This document shows positions 1-6,945 of a stretch of DNA of 32,154 bases, one piece after another; positions within the stretch are counted from its first letter, which is position 1, and the number at the start of each line of letters is the position of its first letter. The notes under the pieces are model-generated. The model did not search any database, was not told where the DNA came from, and saw only the letters and a list, made by a program, of their open reading frames with translations. Made by a program: the position numbers and the translations under genes. The stretch comes from a virus: positions 1 to 32,154 of IMG/VR virus record IMGVR_UViG_3300017917_000663, one strand, 5' to 3'.

Positions 1-34
1 AAAATTCAAATGTTTTATCAATAATCCAACTCAT
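1..34 (-). CDS. Start of a QueD-like (6-pyruvoyl-tetrahydropterin synthase family) gene, cut by the window edge
   Basis: An ATG at 34-32 opens a frame reading MSWIIDKTFEF before the window ends. It sits behind a good promoter (55-83) with a purine-rich AAAGG stretch about six bases upstream of the ATG. From memory, phage QueD/PTPS proteins often begin with a similar W-x-I-D-K-x-F-x-F stretch just before the zinc-binding HR motif. The match rests on 11 residues only, so the family call is tentative. It would fit the other 7-deazaguanine genes here (FolE, QueE, DpdA-like) and would supply the carboxytetrahydropterin step. The sequence to the left of the window would settle it. Confidence 0.45.
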   Translation of the reverse strand, partial: MSWIIDKTFEF

Positions 35-54
35 AATCTACCTTTCTTTTAGAT

Positions 55-83
55 ATTATATACGTATATTTAGGCCTAGTCAA
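55..83 (-). promoter_or_regulatory. Sigma70-like promoter for the left-edge gene
   Basis: On the minus strand TTGACT (83-78) is followed by a 17-base spacer and TATAAT (60-55). The -35 box shares one base with the TAG stop of the preceding gene. Predicted start of transcription is near 48, giving a leader of about 14 bases before the ATG at 34. Confidence 0.8.
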
Positions 84-291
84 CTTTTTTCTTAGGTTTA
101 AGGTCCAAACCACCATCACATTCAAATGCCTGTGTACAGCGATATAAGTGTCCAGTTTGTGTGTTCATAACAATAATATCTCTAGTCACAGGGTCAATGT
201 TAAAGGTGTAGAGGCTGTTGTTACGGAACTCTGATCCGGTAGTTTGATAACCCATAAGAGCCGCTGTAATTGCCGCTAGCAATAATTCCAT
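76..291 (-). CDS. Small protein with hydrophobic N-terminus, unknown function
   Basis: This is a 71-residue protein starting at the ATG in a TAATG junction with the preceding gene, which is better placed than the in-frame GTG nine bases upstream. The first 17 or so residues (MELLLAAITAALMGYQ) are hydrophobic and could be an export signal or membrane anchor. The rest is polar, has two cysteines (in RCTQAFECDG) and ends in a lysine-rich tail. I do not recognise a family. It is the last gene of the unit that begins at 2496 and stops on the -35 box of the next promoter. Confidence 0.6.
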   Translation of the reverse strand: MELLLAAITAALMGYQTTGSEFRNNSLYTFNIDPVTRDIIVMNTQTGHLYRCTQAFECDGGLDLKPKKKVD

Positions 292-512
292 TACGCCCAC
301 CTCAACATAAACATAGTGTAATCCTTCTCACTGTTAAAAATTAAACAGTACTTGTCTACTACTTTAAGTGTACCAAACTTGACATTGTATTGTAGTTCAA
401 ACTCATCCTGCCAAATTTCATACTTACGTTTTTCTTCATCCATGGCCATAGCCGCACGATGCACTATTTCATGCGGTACCATTTGTACGCATCTAAGTAG
501 ATCCGGCAGCAT
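291..512 (-). CDS. Small protein of unknown function
   Basis: This is a 73-residue protein if it starts at ATG 512 (MLPDLLRCVQ). An in-frame ATG at 581 would give 96 residues but a much longer overlap with the SGNH hydrolase gene, which stops at 493. The sequence is mixed and soluble-looking, with a charged middle (MDEEKRKYEIWQDEFELQY) and an aromatic C-terminus (DYTMFMLRWA). No family is recognised. It is coupled by TAATG to the next gene. Start choice is uncertain because no clear ribosome site precedes either ATG. Confidence 0.55.
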   Translation of the reverse strand: MLPDLLRCVQMVPHEIVHRAAMAMDEEKRKYEIWQDEFELQYNVKFGTLKVVDKYCLIFNSEKDYTMFMLRWA

Positions 513-1455
513 CTTGTTTAATAAAATGATATAATTTGTCAGCCCATTGTTGGTGCTGTAGTGGCCCAGGATGACTGCCATCTGTTCCTAGATCGATAAA
601 CTGAATTTTACCGTCAGAGTGCGATTCAATTAGGCTAATGTAATTTGGATGAGAATCAAATGCCAACGGAATCCAGGAAATTTCAGCAATATTAGCCAGA
701 TACAAGTGGGCTCCAACTCTTTGACAAAAATTAATTGCTTCTAAGATATGTTTAATAGTCAAAACTATGTGAGTTGTACCAAAATAGTATTCCAAGGGAA
801 CAGTTAAAAATTCAGGATGACCGCACGTAGTAGATTTTAATTGCCATTGATCTGTGTACTCATATCTTGCAAGAGATGTAATACCTAACACAACTATATC
901 GTTTTTTTGAATATTTGATCTTAACAGCTGGTCTACTGCCCAATTAATAGATGCCCCACCACGCCCTAGATTCACAAAATTAAGATTTAGTTTTTTTGCT
1001 AAGACAGAACCGTAGGTTTGATGAGGGTCAACCCCAACTCCGTAAGTATACGAGCAACCAGCGACCCATAGGCAAGGATTGTCGTTAATTCTAGTGCTTG
1101 TTAAGAAATTAAAATTTTTATAGTCAAAAAATTCTACCCACTCAAAATTTAAAACTTTGTGTCGATGTTCATATAACAAATACATCAAATAACTATAACC
1201 AAAGGTAAAATCAAAATCCAATGAATCAAATTTTTTAAAAAAGTTAAGATCAAGATCAACTAAAATAATTTGATTGGCGTTTTTAATACATTCTTGAGTA
1301 TTAGCACTGGTTAAATCGGCAATAGTTGTATGGTAATCTTTTAATTCTATTAATGATAATACTTTGTTACAATTTTGATTGGTCAACAATTCGCTAGAAT
1401 GAAATACATTCCAAGAATAAGCAGGAGTGGAAATGTATAATTTATTAATAGCCAT
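493..1455 (-). CDS. SGNH/GDSL-type hydrolase
   Basis: This 320-residue protein has the blocks of the SGNH hydrolase fold in its second half. Block I is GCSYTYGVGV (residues 133-142, nucleophile candidate S135). Block II is NLGRGGAS (about 162-169, oxyanion Gly). Block V is DGSHPG (about 292-297) with the catalytic Asp and His. Such enzymes cleave ester bonds in lipids or in acetylated sugars and peptidoglycan; the substrate cannot be told here. The N-terminal 125 residues are not recognised and may be a separate domain. No signal peptide is seen. The DNA is visibly more A/T-rich than neighbouring genes, with long A and T runs at 1080-1260, which may mean recent acquisition. It starts 3 bases after the upstream exonuclease. 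Confidence 0.7.
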   Translation of the reverse strand: MAINKLYISTPAYSWNVFHSSELLTNQNCNKVLSLIELKDYHTTIADLTSANTQECIKNANQIILVDLDLNFFKKFDSLDFDFTFGYSYLMYLLYEHRHKVLNFEWVEFFDYKNFNFLTSTRINDNPCLWVAGCSYTYGVGVDPHQTYGSVLAKKLNLNFVNLGRGGASINWAVDQLLRSNIQKNDIVVLGITSLARYEYTDQWQLKSTTCGHPEFLTVPLEYYFGTTHIVLTIKHILEAINFCQRVGAHLYLANIAEISWIPLAFDSHPNYISLIESHSDGKIQFIDLGTDGSHPGPLQHQQWADKLYHFIKQDAAGST

Positions 1456-1457
1456 CG

Positions 1458-2042
1458 TTAAATACCTTTTGCTGACTCAAGTAAATTTTCCAAACCGCGC
1501 TGTCTATCTAATATTTTAAAAAATAGTGCCAGGGTGTTCTCAGCATCTACGTCTGCTTGGTGCGCACGACCAATGAACTGTAGCTTGTATTGGCCCATAG
1601 CTGATGCTAGCCCACCTGAGGGATTCTTATTTTTGCACAGCATGTGAAGAGTATACCAGGTCTTAACGTCAATCCACCGTCGACCAAAGTGCGGAAAATC
1701 TGCGTGATTCTTACAGAATTCTGCTAGCAGTTCTGAGCTGTCGCCACCACCCCAGGTAACAGGATTAACAAAACACTTGTGCTCCCGAATTAACTCGCCT
1801 AGCTCACGTGCTACAGTTTCGTGGCTAACACAGTAACTTGATATGTCACTGGGCGTTATTCCAGTTAGTCCAATAATAAATTCGTCTAACGGTTCTTTTG
1901 GATCAATGTACCATTTTTTAGTTATGTATTGATCTCTGCGATCTTGCGCACTACCAACGGCGACACCAACCTGAATGATCTTTCCACTCGGTTGGTTTAG
2001 TTCTAAATCTAACGCTAAGAACTTCTGCGCTCGTTCTATCAA
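1458..2042 (-). CDS. DEDDh-type 3'-5' exonuclease (DnaQ/RNase T-like fold)
   Basis: The motif order is that of DEDDh exonucleases. ExoI is ALDLELN, followed by an IIQVGVAVG strand. A GLTGITPSDI helix follows, as in DnaQ-like proteins. ExoIII is HQADVDAENTLALF, with the general-base His and metal-binding Asp. Length is about 194 residues. Likely roles are DNA degradation, proofreading-like trimming or RNA processing. An in-frame TTG at 2060 is possible, but TTG at 2042 has GAGGAAG 5-6 bases upstream and begins just after the preceding TGA, so I prefer it. No ATG fits. It lies in one unit with the zinc-ribbon protein upstream and the SGNH hydrolase downstream. Confidence 0.8.
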   Translation of the reverse strand: MIERAQKFLALDLELNQPSGKIIQVGVAVGSAQDRRDQYITKKWYIDPKEPLDEFIIGLTGITPSDISSYCVSHETVARELGELIREHKCFVNPVTWGGGDSSELLAEFCKNHADFPHFGRRWIDVKTWYTLHMLCKNKNPSGGLASAMGQYKLQFIGRAHQADVDAENTLALFFKILDRQRGLENLLESAKGI

Positions 2043-2052
2043 GTATACTTCC

Positions 2053-2496
2053 TCATCCAAATATCCACCACAAGATTAATGCAATAGCACCAAATACAAT
2101 TAGATATGCGTTGCCCCATTCCTGTGCTTCAGTGTCTGCTCTGAGCTTTGCTTCAATTTCGTGTTGGCGTTGACGTTCAGCATATTGTCTGAGACTTTCA
2201 GCATTGGGCTGATTAGCATCACGCATGTCAGGTTCACCATCCTCGTTGGTAAAAAGTTCCCAACTTGGAGCAGGCTGAGACTGTCTATAGGTCTCGTATT
2301 CAATTTGATTTTGTTGACGTTTTGTCTCTTCCATATGGCGACGATGATCACGTGCCATTTGTTCAGTTTGACGACGTACTAACTCGTTTTGTTTTTCTAG
2401 TTGTTCTTGACGTTTACAGTCATTACAGGTAAGATCCCAACCATTCCATGGTTGGAAACAACTAATACATCTGCGTGGGCGAGAGTAGTCTGTCAT
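2053..2496 (-). CDS. Zinc-ribbon, coiled-coil, C-terminal membrane-anchor protein
   Basis: This 147-residue protein shows three parts. An N-terminal CISC...CNDC pair (about residues 10-28) looks like a zinc ribbon. A long Q/E/R-rich helical stretch (about 30-120) is likely coiled coil. A C-terminal hydrophobic segment (AYLIVFGAIALILWWIFG) is likely a membrane anchor. No known family is recognised. The layout suggests a tail-anchored cytoplasmic adaptor, but the partner is unknown. It is the first gene behind the promoter at 2529-2557 and has AAGGA about 6 bases before the ATG. Its TGA stop is followed almost at once by the ribosome site of the exonuclease gene. Confidence 0.6.
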   Translation of the reverse strand: MTDYSRPRRCISCFQPWNGWDLTCNDCKRQEQLEKQNELVRRQTEQMARDHRRHMEETKRQQNQIEYETYRQSQPAPSWELFTNEDGEPDMRDANQPNAESLRQYAERQRQHEIEAKLRADTEAQEWGNAYLIVFGAIALILWWIFG

Positions 2497-2528
2497 TATC
2501 TGTCCTTAATAATTACTGTGTAAATGCA

Positions 2529-2557
2529 ATTATATAACAGTTTTACCAAAAAGTCAA
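2529..2557 (-). promoter_or_regulatory. Sigma70-like promoter for the zinc-ribbon/exonuclease/SGNH unit
   Basis: TTGACT (2557-2552), a 17-base spacer, then TATAAT (2534-2529) on the minus strand. The TGA stop of the 5' exonuclease (2556-2554) lies inside the -35 box. Predicted start is near 2522, giving a leader of about 25 bases to the ATG at 2496. Confidence 0.85.
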
Positions 2558-3552
2558 CCGTTTTGTTCAGGATAACTAGCTCGTAGCCATTCACTGATAT
2601 TCTGTGCATTTTCACCTAGTTTAACTAGATCGTACTTGCCGCAGAATTTTAAGAAGTGTGCACCTACCGTGCCGTTGTTTTTAGGCACAGCATTAGCACG
2701 TATTGTTGAGTAAATTTGATCTTTGATGTCAGCAGGTTGTGCTGTTAAGTCTACAAGAGTACGATTACGCTCGTAATCATCTAAGACTTTGTGTTCAACA
2801 CCGTTATGATCAACCCAACGCTGTAGCATCAGATTGTTCCAGTTATAACCTTTCTTATCTTTGTCACTAAATGCTTCTTCAAGACCGACCTTATTCTTTG
2901 ATCCTTTAGTGCGAACACCTGGGTAAGCACTAAAAATATTATCAGTAGGATCGCCACGCATACATTTTTCAAATAGTATAAACTTAGGATCGGGTATTTT
3001 CTTAGGTTCTTTGGTTTTCTTGTCGAGTACTGCATTGCCTTTCTTGTCGAATATACCTTTTATAGTGTGTAGCTCATCAGCAACGCCATTGTATTGATTT
3101 ACATTCTCGGATAAGAGCTGATGAAAGTCAGTATCGCTACTGATAATAGTATGATGGTCAGTAGGATGGCACTGAATAAACCCAGCAATAAGGTCATCAG
3201 CCTCGAGATTGGGATGATGAAGTACTGTACAGTTAGTTTTTTCAGCGATAAATGCCTTGAGAGCATCGAATGTTTCCCAGAATAATCGATCTTCTTCGGC
3301 CTCAGATTCAGTAAGTGCCGCACGTGCTACAGCACGATTTTTCTTATAAGGCTCGTAGAAGTCTTTGCGCCAACTGCGACCTTCTAGGCAAAACACCACA
3401 TGATCCGCTTGATGCTCGCGCCATGCCTTGTTAATGCTACTTAAGGTAACGTGTATCGCAAAACCCAGTTTATCCCAGGTGTCACTTTGACGATGTGCGC
3501 TGTGTCTAGCGCGGAAAAATGTATTAGCAGTGTCTACAATTAAATATCTCAT
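2554..3552 (-). CDS. rnh: T4 RNase H-like 5'-3' exonuclease (FEN/PIN family)
   Basis: This 332-residue protein matches the phage T4 RNase H/flap exonuclease family, whose T4 member is about 305 residues. It removes RNA primers and flaps during lagging-strand synthesis. Visible metal-ligand motifs are LIVDTANTFFRA at the N-terminus, LEADDLIAGF (about 117-126) and SSDTDFHQLL (about 138-147), all typical acidic clusters of the fold. A GDPTDNI motif (about 206-212) then leads into a helix-hairpin-helix-type region. The start is the ATG at 3552. The predicted +1 of the perfect promoter upstream falls on this ATG, so the message may be leaderless. The gene appears to be transcribed on its own, next to other replication genes. 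Confidence 0.85.
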   Translation of the reverse strand: MRYLIVDTANTFFRARHSAHRQSDTWDKLGFAIHVTLSSINKAWREHQADHVVFCLEGRSWRKDFYEPYKKNRAVARAALTESEAEEDRLFWETFDALKAFIAEKTNCTVLHHPNLEADDLIAGFIQCHPTDHHTIISSDTDFHQLLSENVNQYNGVADELHTIKGIFDKKGNAVLDKKTKEPKKIPDPKFILFEKCMRGDPTDNIFSAYPGVRTKGSKNKVGLEEAFSDKDKKGYNWNNLMLQRWVDHNGVEHKVLDDYERNRTLVDLTAQPADIKDQIYSTIRANAVPKNNGTVGAHFLKFCGKYDLVKLGENAQNISEWLRASYPEQNG

Positions 3553-3558
3553 ACTGCT

Positions 3559-3587
3559 ATTATACTTTCTTTTTTAGTTTTTGTCAA
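3559..3587 (-). promoter_or_regulatory. Perfect consensus sigma70 promoter
   Basis: TTGACA (3587-3582), exactly 17 bases, then TATAAT (3564-3559) on the minus strand. The -35 overlaps the TGA stop of the 157-residue gene (3586-3584). Counting seven positions from the end of the -10 box puts +1 at 3552, the A of the exonuclease ATG. Confidence 0.9.
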
Positions 3588-4057
3588 CTGACTTCCGTTC
3601 TGCCGTTACCTAAATCTCTACGACTTGTGTATTGTGATTGACGCTTTTCAGGATCTGCTTGGTCTTGTTGCCATGTTTCCAACACAACATTACGACAAAC
3701 AGCCTGAAACCAATTGTCTACAATGTCAGCATCTGTCTTACCTTGATAGCCAGCACGTACTAAATTAGCTACAAATTTATCATTCCAATCCAGTTCAAAC
3801 GAACCCTGTCCTGGGTCGTTTGGATCCAAGTCCATGCTTAAGACCTTAACCCATGGCTCGCCACGTTTAGTTGCCTTAACCTTGTCAGGATCTTCTGCTG
3901 GTTTTTTCTTACTGGCCCGAGGTTTCTTTGTCTCGACACCGCTTGCGTCTACACGAGGTTTTGGCGCACGTTTAGGCTTAGCTGGTGCAGTGATCTTGCC
4001 TGCTTCGGGTGGTGCTATTTCGTTAAGTGCCGATTTAAATTTATCAAATAATCCCAT
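3584..4057 (-). CDS. Conserved-looking phage protein, unknown function
   Basis: This is a 157-residue protein. The N-terminal part (about residues 15-70) is rich in Lys, Ala and Pro and is probably disordered and basic. The C-terminal part (about 75-157) looks folded, with conserved-looking acidic and aromatic residues (FELDWNDKFV, DIVDNWFQAVCRNVV) and a polar tail RRDLGNGRTEVS. I have an impression of similar proteins in marine T4-type phages but cannot name a function. A GAGGATT ribosome site precedes the ATG. It follows metK with no gap and ends on the -35 box of the next promoter. Confidence 0.65.
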   Translation of the reverse strand: MGLFDKFKSALNEIAPPEAGKITAPAKPKRAPKPRVDASGVETKKPRASKKKPAEDPDKVKATKRGEPWVKVLSMDLDPNDPGQGSFELDWNDKFVANLVRAGYQGKTDADIVDNWFQAVCRNVVLETWQQDQADPEKRQSQYTSRRDLGNGRTEVS

Positions 4058-4059
4058 AA

Positions 4060-5160
4060 TTAATCCTCAAAAAGGTCTACAGCTTCCCACGGTAAATCTT
4101 TTTTACCAAAGTGTCCATAGTTTGTAGTAGAACTGTAAATAGGTCTGAACAGGTCAAATCTATTTATAATACCCAAAGGTGTTAAGTCCACGTTCTTGAG
4201 TATCCAATTTGTGCTATCTAAATCAACACCCTTGTCTGTTTTAATGAACAGGCTAGTTGGTTCTTTAACACCAATTGCATAACTTAGCTGTACAGTTGCT
4301 TTAGTGGCACGACCACTGCCTACAATGTTTTTAGCCAGATATCTAGCCATGTAAGCTGCGCTACGATCAACCTTAGTAGGGTCTTTGCCGCTAAAAGCAC
4401 CGCCACCATGGGGACTATAACCGCCATAAGTGTCCACAATAATTTTTCTTCCAGTAAGCCCAGTATCCCCATCTGGACCACCAATGACAAAACGGCCAGT
4501 AGGATTGATAAGAAACTTTGTATTATCATCGACTAATCCCTTGGGTAACACATCTCTAATGTAACTTTCTACGGCAACACGTACTTCGCTGATGTCCATA
4601 TCTTCACTATGCTGTGTTGAACATACAACCTTGTCAATGCGCCGCACGGTGCCGTCGTCGTTATATTCCATAGTTACTTGACTCTTAGCATCTGGTCCTA
4701 ACCATGTAACACCATTCTTACGACGTAGTGCTAGTTCTTTTACAATCTTATGGCTCCAGTAGATAGCACTGGGCATTAGATCTGTATTTTCGTTGATAGC
4801 ATATCCAAACATAAGTCCTTGGTCGCCAGCACCAAAGTTATCTGTACCTAAAGCAATATCAGCACTTTGTCCGTGCATTAAATTGGTAACATCAACTGTG
4901 GCCCAGTTAAAACCATCTTGCTCGTAGCCAATATTTTTAATAACATCACGAACAATACGCTCTACTGTAAGATGATTGTATTCACCTTTGTACTCGCCCG
5001 CCAATATAACTCTATTGGTAGTTACAAGTGTTTCACATGCGCAACGAACAGCACGATTGCTGTCCTTCATCATATAATCTAATACTGCATCACTGATAGC
5101 ATCTGCTACCTTATCTGGATGTCCTTCTGAAACACTTTCGCTTGTAAACAAATAACTCAA
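4060..5160 (-). CDS. metK: S-adenosylmethionine synthetase (TTG start)
   Basis: Makes S-adenosylmethionine from ATP and methionine. About 366 residues, near the bacterial length of about 384. Family motifs are clear: LFTSESVSEGHPDK at the N-terminus (ATP/phosphate-binding His and Asp), GAGDQGLMFGYA, the Gly-rich GGGAFSGKDPTKVDRSAAY loop and IGGPDGDTGLTGR. The frame stays open to an ATG at 5196, but that would add 12 foreign residues and overlap queE by 35 bases. TTG at 5160-5158 follows the queE stop by one base, has GGGGGA six bases upstream, and gives MSYLFTSES, matching the normal MetK N-terminus. The gene is rare in phages. Here it sits with queE and could feed the many SAM-dependent enzymes in this window. 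Confidence 0.93.
   Translation of the reverse strand: MSYLFTSESVSEGHPDKVADAISDAVLDYMMKDSNRAVRCACETLVTTNRVILAGEYKGEYNHLTVERIVRDVIKNIGYEQDGFNWATVDVTNLMHGQSADIALGTDNFGAGDQGLMFGYAINENTDLMPSAIYWSHKIVKELALRRKNGVTWLGPDAKSQVTMEYNDDGTVRRIDKVVCSTQHSEDMDISEVRVAVESYIRDVLPKGLVDDNTKFLINPTGRFVIGGPDGDTGLTGRKIIVDTYGGYSPHGGGAFSGKDPTKVDRSAAYMARYLAKNIVGSGRATKATVQLSYAIGVKEPTSLFIKTDKGVDLDSTNWILKNVDLTPLGIINRFDLFRPIYSSTTNYGHFGKKDLPWEAVDLFED
4161..4168 (-). promoter_or_regulatory. Possible T4-type late promoter inside metK
   Basis: The minus strand reads TATAAATA, the T4 late consensus, about 105 bases upstream of the 157-residue gene. It lies in coding sequence, so chance is a real possibility. If active it would let the downstream gene be made late without MetK. 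Confidence 0.25.
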
Positions 5161-5161
5161 A

Positions 5162-6028
5162 TTATTTCCCCCATGAATTTCCCCAAAGATCAACATGTAA
5201 TCTTGGGCTGTAATAATAACCGTGCTTCATACATTCGTCGGCTATGTTAAATTTATTTCCATCGTAGACACTAACAACACCGCCCACTGGCATAATGTAT
5301 ACTGGACCTTTAAATCCTTCCATTCTGTATTCATACACAGCACGTTCAACTTCCTCAAAATCTTCTGGCCGTTCAACTACAAACTTAAGATAAGTGTAGC
5401 CTAGTTCTTGATAGCTACAGACGATCTCTGGCTTGATAGCATCTTCCCACTTCTCGCCACTAGGGCTTAGTTTAGCACTAACACTAAATGTAATTTCACG
5501 TTCTGTAATACTTGGAATGCCTACCCAATCTTGTAAGTACTGTTTAAAGTCGTCATGTAATTCTTGAGTGCCGTTGGTTTCAAATGTCAGATTTTTCAAA
5601 TCACGCATCTCAATAGCTTCTAACATTTCAGGATATACTTTCTGCCAACCTAGCAACGGCTCGCCACCTGTAATAACCAAGTGTACATCATTACCATTGT
5701 CCTGCACCCAGCGATTGTTTGGAGTCAGGTCCAGCATCTTACTAATAACTTCGCTGGTTTCGTAATTAGGACTTAGATGTTTAAATTTTGGATGCCAACT
5801 AGCATAACTGTCACAGCCTGTATTAACCAATGGTAAATCTTCATAACGTTCATAAAGATTTACAGTTTTAGCAACCTCATCAGCTTCTGCGCTAGCTTCA
5901 CCTCGGGGCATACCAAAACCTGGACAAGTAAAGTTACAGCCAAATGTTCTTAAAAATACACTAGGCACACCAACGAATCTACCTTCGCCTTGTGCTGAAT
6001 AAAATATTTCACTGACTTTTAATTTCAT
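5162..6028 (-). CDS. queE: 7-carboxy-7-deazaguanine synthase (radical SAM), insertion variant
   Basis: QueE converts 6-carboxy-tetrahydropterin to 7-carboxy-7-deazaguanine, the step that commits to preQ0. Seen here: the N-terminal EIFYSAQGEGRFVG and VFLRTFGCNFTC, a VITGGEPLL motif (about 118-126) that binds SAM, and a C-terminal YIMPVGG segment. The first two cluster cysteines are C31 and C35. The third appears to be C72, in GCDSY, which corresponds to the usual CD(T/S). This gives C-x3-C-x36-C instead of C-x3-C-x2-C, so an insertion of about 34 residues sits inside the cluster loop. Length is 288 residues. It is first or second in its unit, has an AGGG ribosome site, and is followed directly by metK, whose product it consumes. 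Confidence 0.85.
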   Translation of the reverse strand: MKLKVSEIFYSAQGEGRFVGVPSVFLRTFGCNFTCPGFGMPRGEASAEADEVAKTVNLYERYEDLPLVNTGCDSYASWHPKFKHLSPNYETSEVISKMLDLTPNNRWVQDNGNDVHLVITGGEPLLGWQKVYPEMLEAIEMRDLKNLTFETNGTQELHDDFKQYLQDWVGIPSITEREITFSVSAKLSPSGEKWEDAIKPEIVCSYQELGYTYLKFVVERPEDFEEVERAVYEYRMEGFKGPVYIMPVGGVVSVYDGNKFNIADECMKHGYYYSPRLHVDLWGNSWGK

Positions 6029-6084
6029 TAATATGCCCTGTTATATTGATTTTCAAGATAGTCTGTCTGCTCATACGCATCCAT
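6028..6084 (-). CDS. Possible 18-residue peptide coupled to queE
   Basis: An open frame MDAYEQTDYLENQYNRAY ends in TAATG, with the ATG being that of queE. Against it, there is no ribosome site, and the predicted transcription start (near 6080) lies just inside the frame. It could be a real short coupled gene or simply leader sequence. Confidence 0.25.
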   Translation of the reverse strand: MDAYEQTDYLENQYNRAY

Positions 6085-6086
6085 AT

Positions 6087-6116
6087 AGTCTAACACACTA
6101 ACAGTGTTAGTGTCAA
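6087..6116 (-). promoter_or_regulatory. Sigma70-like promoter for queE-metK
   Basis: TTGACA (6116-6111), an 18-base spacer, then TAGACT (6092-6087) on the minus strand, two bases after the stop of the phosphoribosyltransferase gene. The -10 box is weaker than in the other promoters here, and a perfect palindrome covers half of the -35 box and much of the spacer, which suggests control by a DNA-binding protein. Confidence 0.6.
6095..6113. promoter_or_regulatory. 19-bp perfect palindrome, likely operator
   Basis: ACACTAACA-G-TGTTAGTGT: two 9-base arms around one central base, overlapping the -35 box and spacer of the queE promoter. With a one-base centre it suits a dimeric DNA-binding protein better than an RNA hairpin, and no T-run follows it in the direction of transcription, so a terminator is unlikely. 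No matching regulator gene is identified; the small AbrB-like protein at 10528-10689 is one candidate. Confidence 0.5.
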
Positions 6117-6118
6117 CC

Positions 6119-6625
6119 TTAGCGTTCCCAAGGAAAGACGATCCAAACGTCTCGTTCTGCTTTGTTGATTGTTTTTGCACAGTAATTGACCTTTCTACTA
6201 AACTTACTACTTAAATTATCTATTAGCACGGCAAAGCGTACATTATTACCCCAAACATCTGCCCAACGTTCATCATTAGGTAAACAACTACTTTGCCAAT
6301 CTTGAATGATCCAATCCAGTGTAGCACCTGTGTCATTGATATCATCTACAATAAGAATGTTTTTACGTTTACTGTCGTAGCCAAACGCATCTTCTGCCAT
6401 CCATAAGTTGCTTTCTGGGCCAGAGTTACTGTCGCGAAGGCTAACTTCTAAAGTGTGCATAGGAATATTCAGGTGATTGCTCATAATCACAGCGGGAACT
6501 AGTCCGCCGCGTGTTAGACCTACAATGTAATCTGGGCGCCACAGGTCTTGATACATTTGATAGGTAATTTTGTTTACCCAATCGTGTATGTGGATATATT
6601 CATAATACTTTTTTTCAATTGACAT
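6119..6625 (-). CDS. Type I phosphoribosyltransferase, purine-salvage-like
   Basis: This 168-residue protein has the PRPP-binding loop NILIVDDINDTGATL and an N-terminal substrate loop region IVGLTRGGLVPAVIMS, as in xanthine-guanine and hypoxanthine phosphoribosyltransferases (usually 150-190 residues). It would join a nucleobase to PRPP, recycling purines from degraded host DNA. The exact base is not deducible. An in-frame TTG at 6634 exists, but the ATG at 6625 (MSIEKKYYEY) is more likely, with AAGGA 11 bases upstream. It overlaps the end of the preceding gene by 11 bases and is the last gene of the subtilase unit. Confidence 0.8.
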   Translation of the reverse strand: MSIEKKYYEYIHIHDWVNKITYQMYQDLWRPDYIVGLTRGGLVPAVIMSNHLNIPMHTLEVSLRDSNSGPESNLWMAEDAFGYDSKRKNILIVDDINDTGATLDWIIQDWQSSCLPNDERWADVWGNNVRFAVLIDNLSSKFSRKVNYCAKTINKAERDVWIVFPWER

Positions 6626-6944
6626 ATTTGTCAAATTCCTTCATGTTGTGTGAAACTACATATTGATCAAACTTCATTAATAAGGCCAACGCTGTGGTAG
6701 CATCTTCCCCAAGAAAGTTTAGCATAACGTTACCTGTACCATCTTGTAAGTGATAGCTAGGTTTGGCTCGTCCGAACTGTACCGTGGGTTCTTCTCTAAG
6801 TTTACCTTTACGATCATAGTTTTTTTCTTCTACCCAAACCTTTGCACCTACATCACGTAACCACTCAAATATTTCAATGTTAAGAACACTGACAATAATT
6901 TTAATATTGTAATTGATAGTAACGCCTGGTGGAAGAGCTATCAC
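6615..6944 (-). CDS. Unknown 109-residue protein
   Basis: The frame starts with GTG one base after the stop of the subtilase gene. The protein is soluble-looking and mixed alpha/beta, with strands such as YNIKIIVSVL and a C-terminal helix LALLMKFDQYVV. The stretch WVEEKNYDRKGKLREEPTVQF is strongly charged. I do not recognise a family. The position between the subtilase and the phosphoribosyltransferase gives no clear clue to its job. Confidence 0.55.
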   Translation of the reverse strand: MIALPPGVTINYNIKIIVSVLNIEIFEWLRDVGAKVWVEEKNYDRKGKLREEPTVQFGRAKPSYHLQDGTGNVMLNFLGEDATTALALLMKFDQYVVSHNMKEFDKYVN

Positions 6945-6945
6945 A

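Noticed and set aside
6095-6113. Palindrome considered as an intrinsic terminator of the subtilase unit
   Set aside because: The centre is a single base, the arms are not GC-rich and no T-run follows it on the minus strand.
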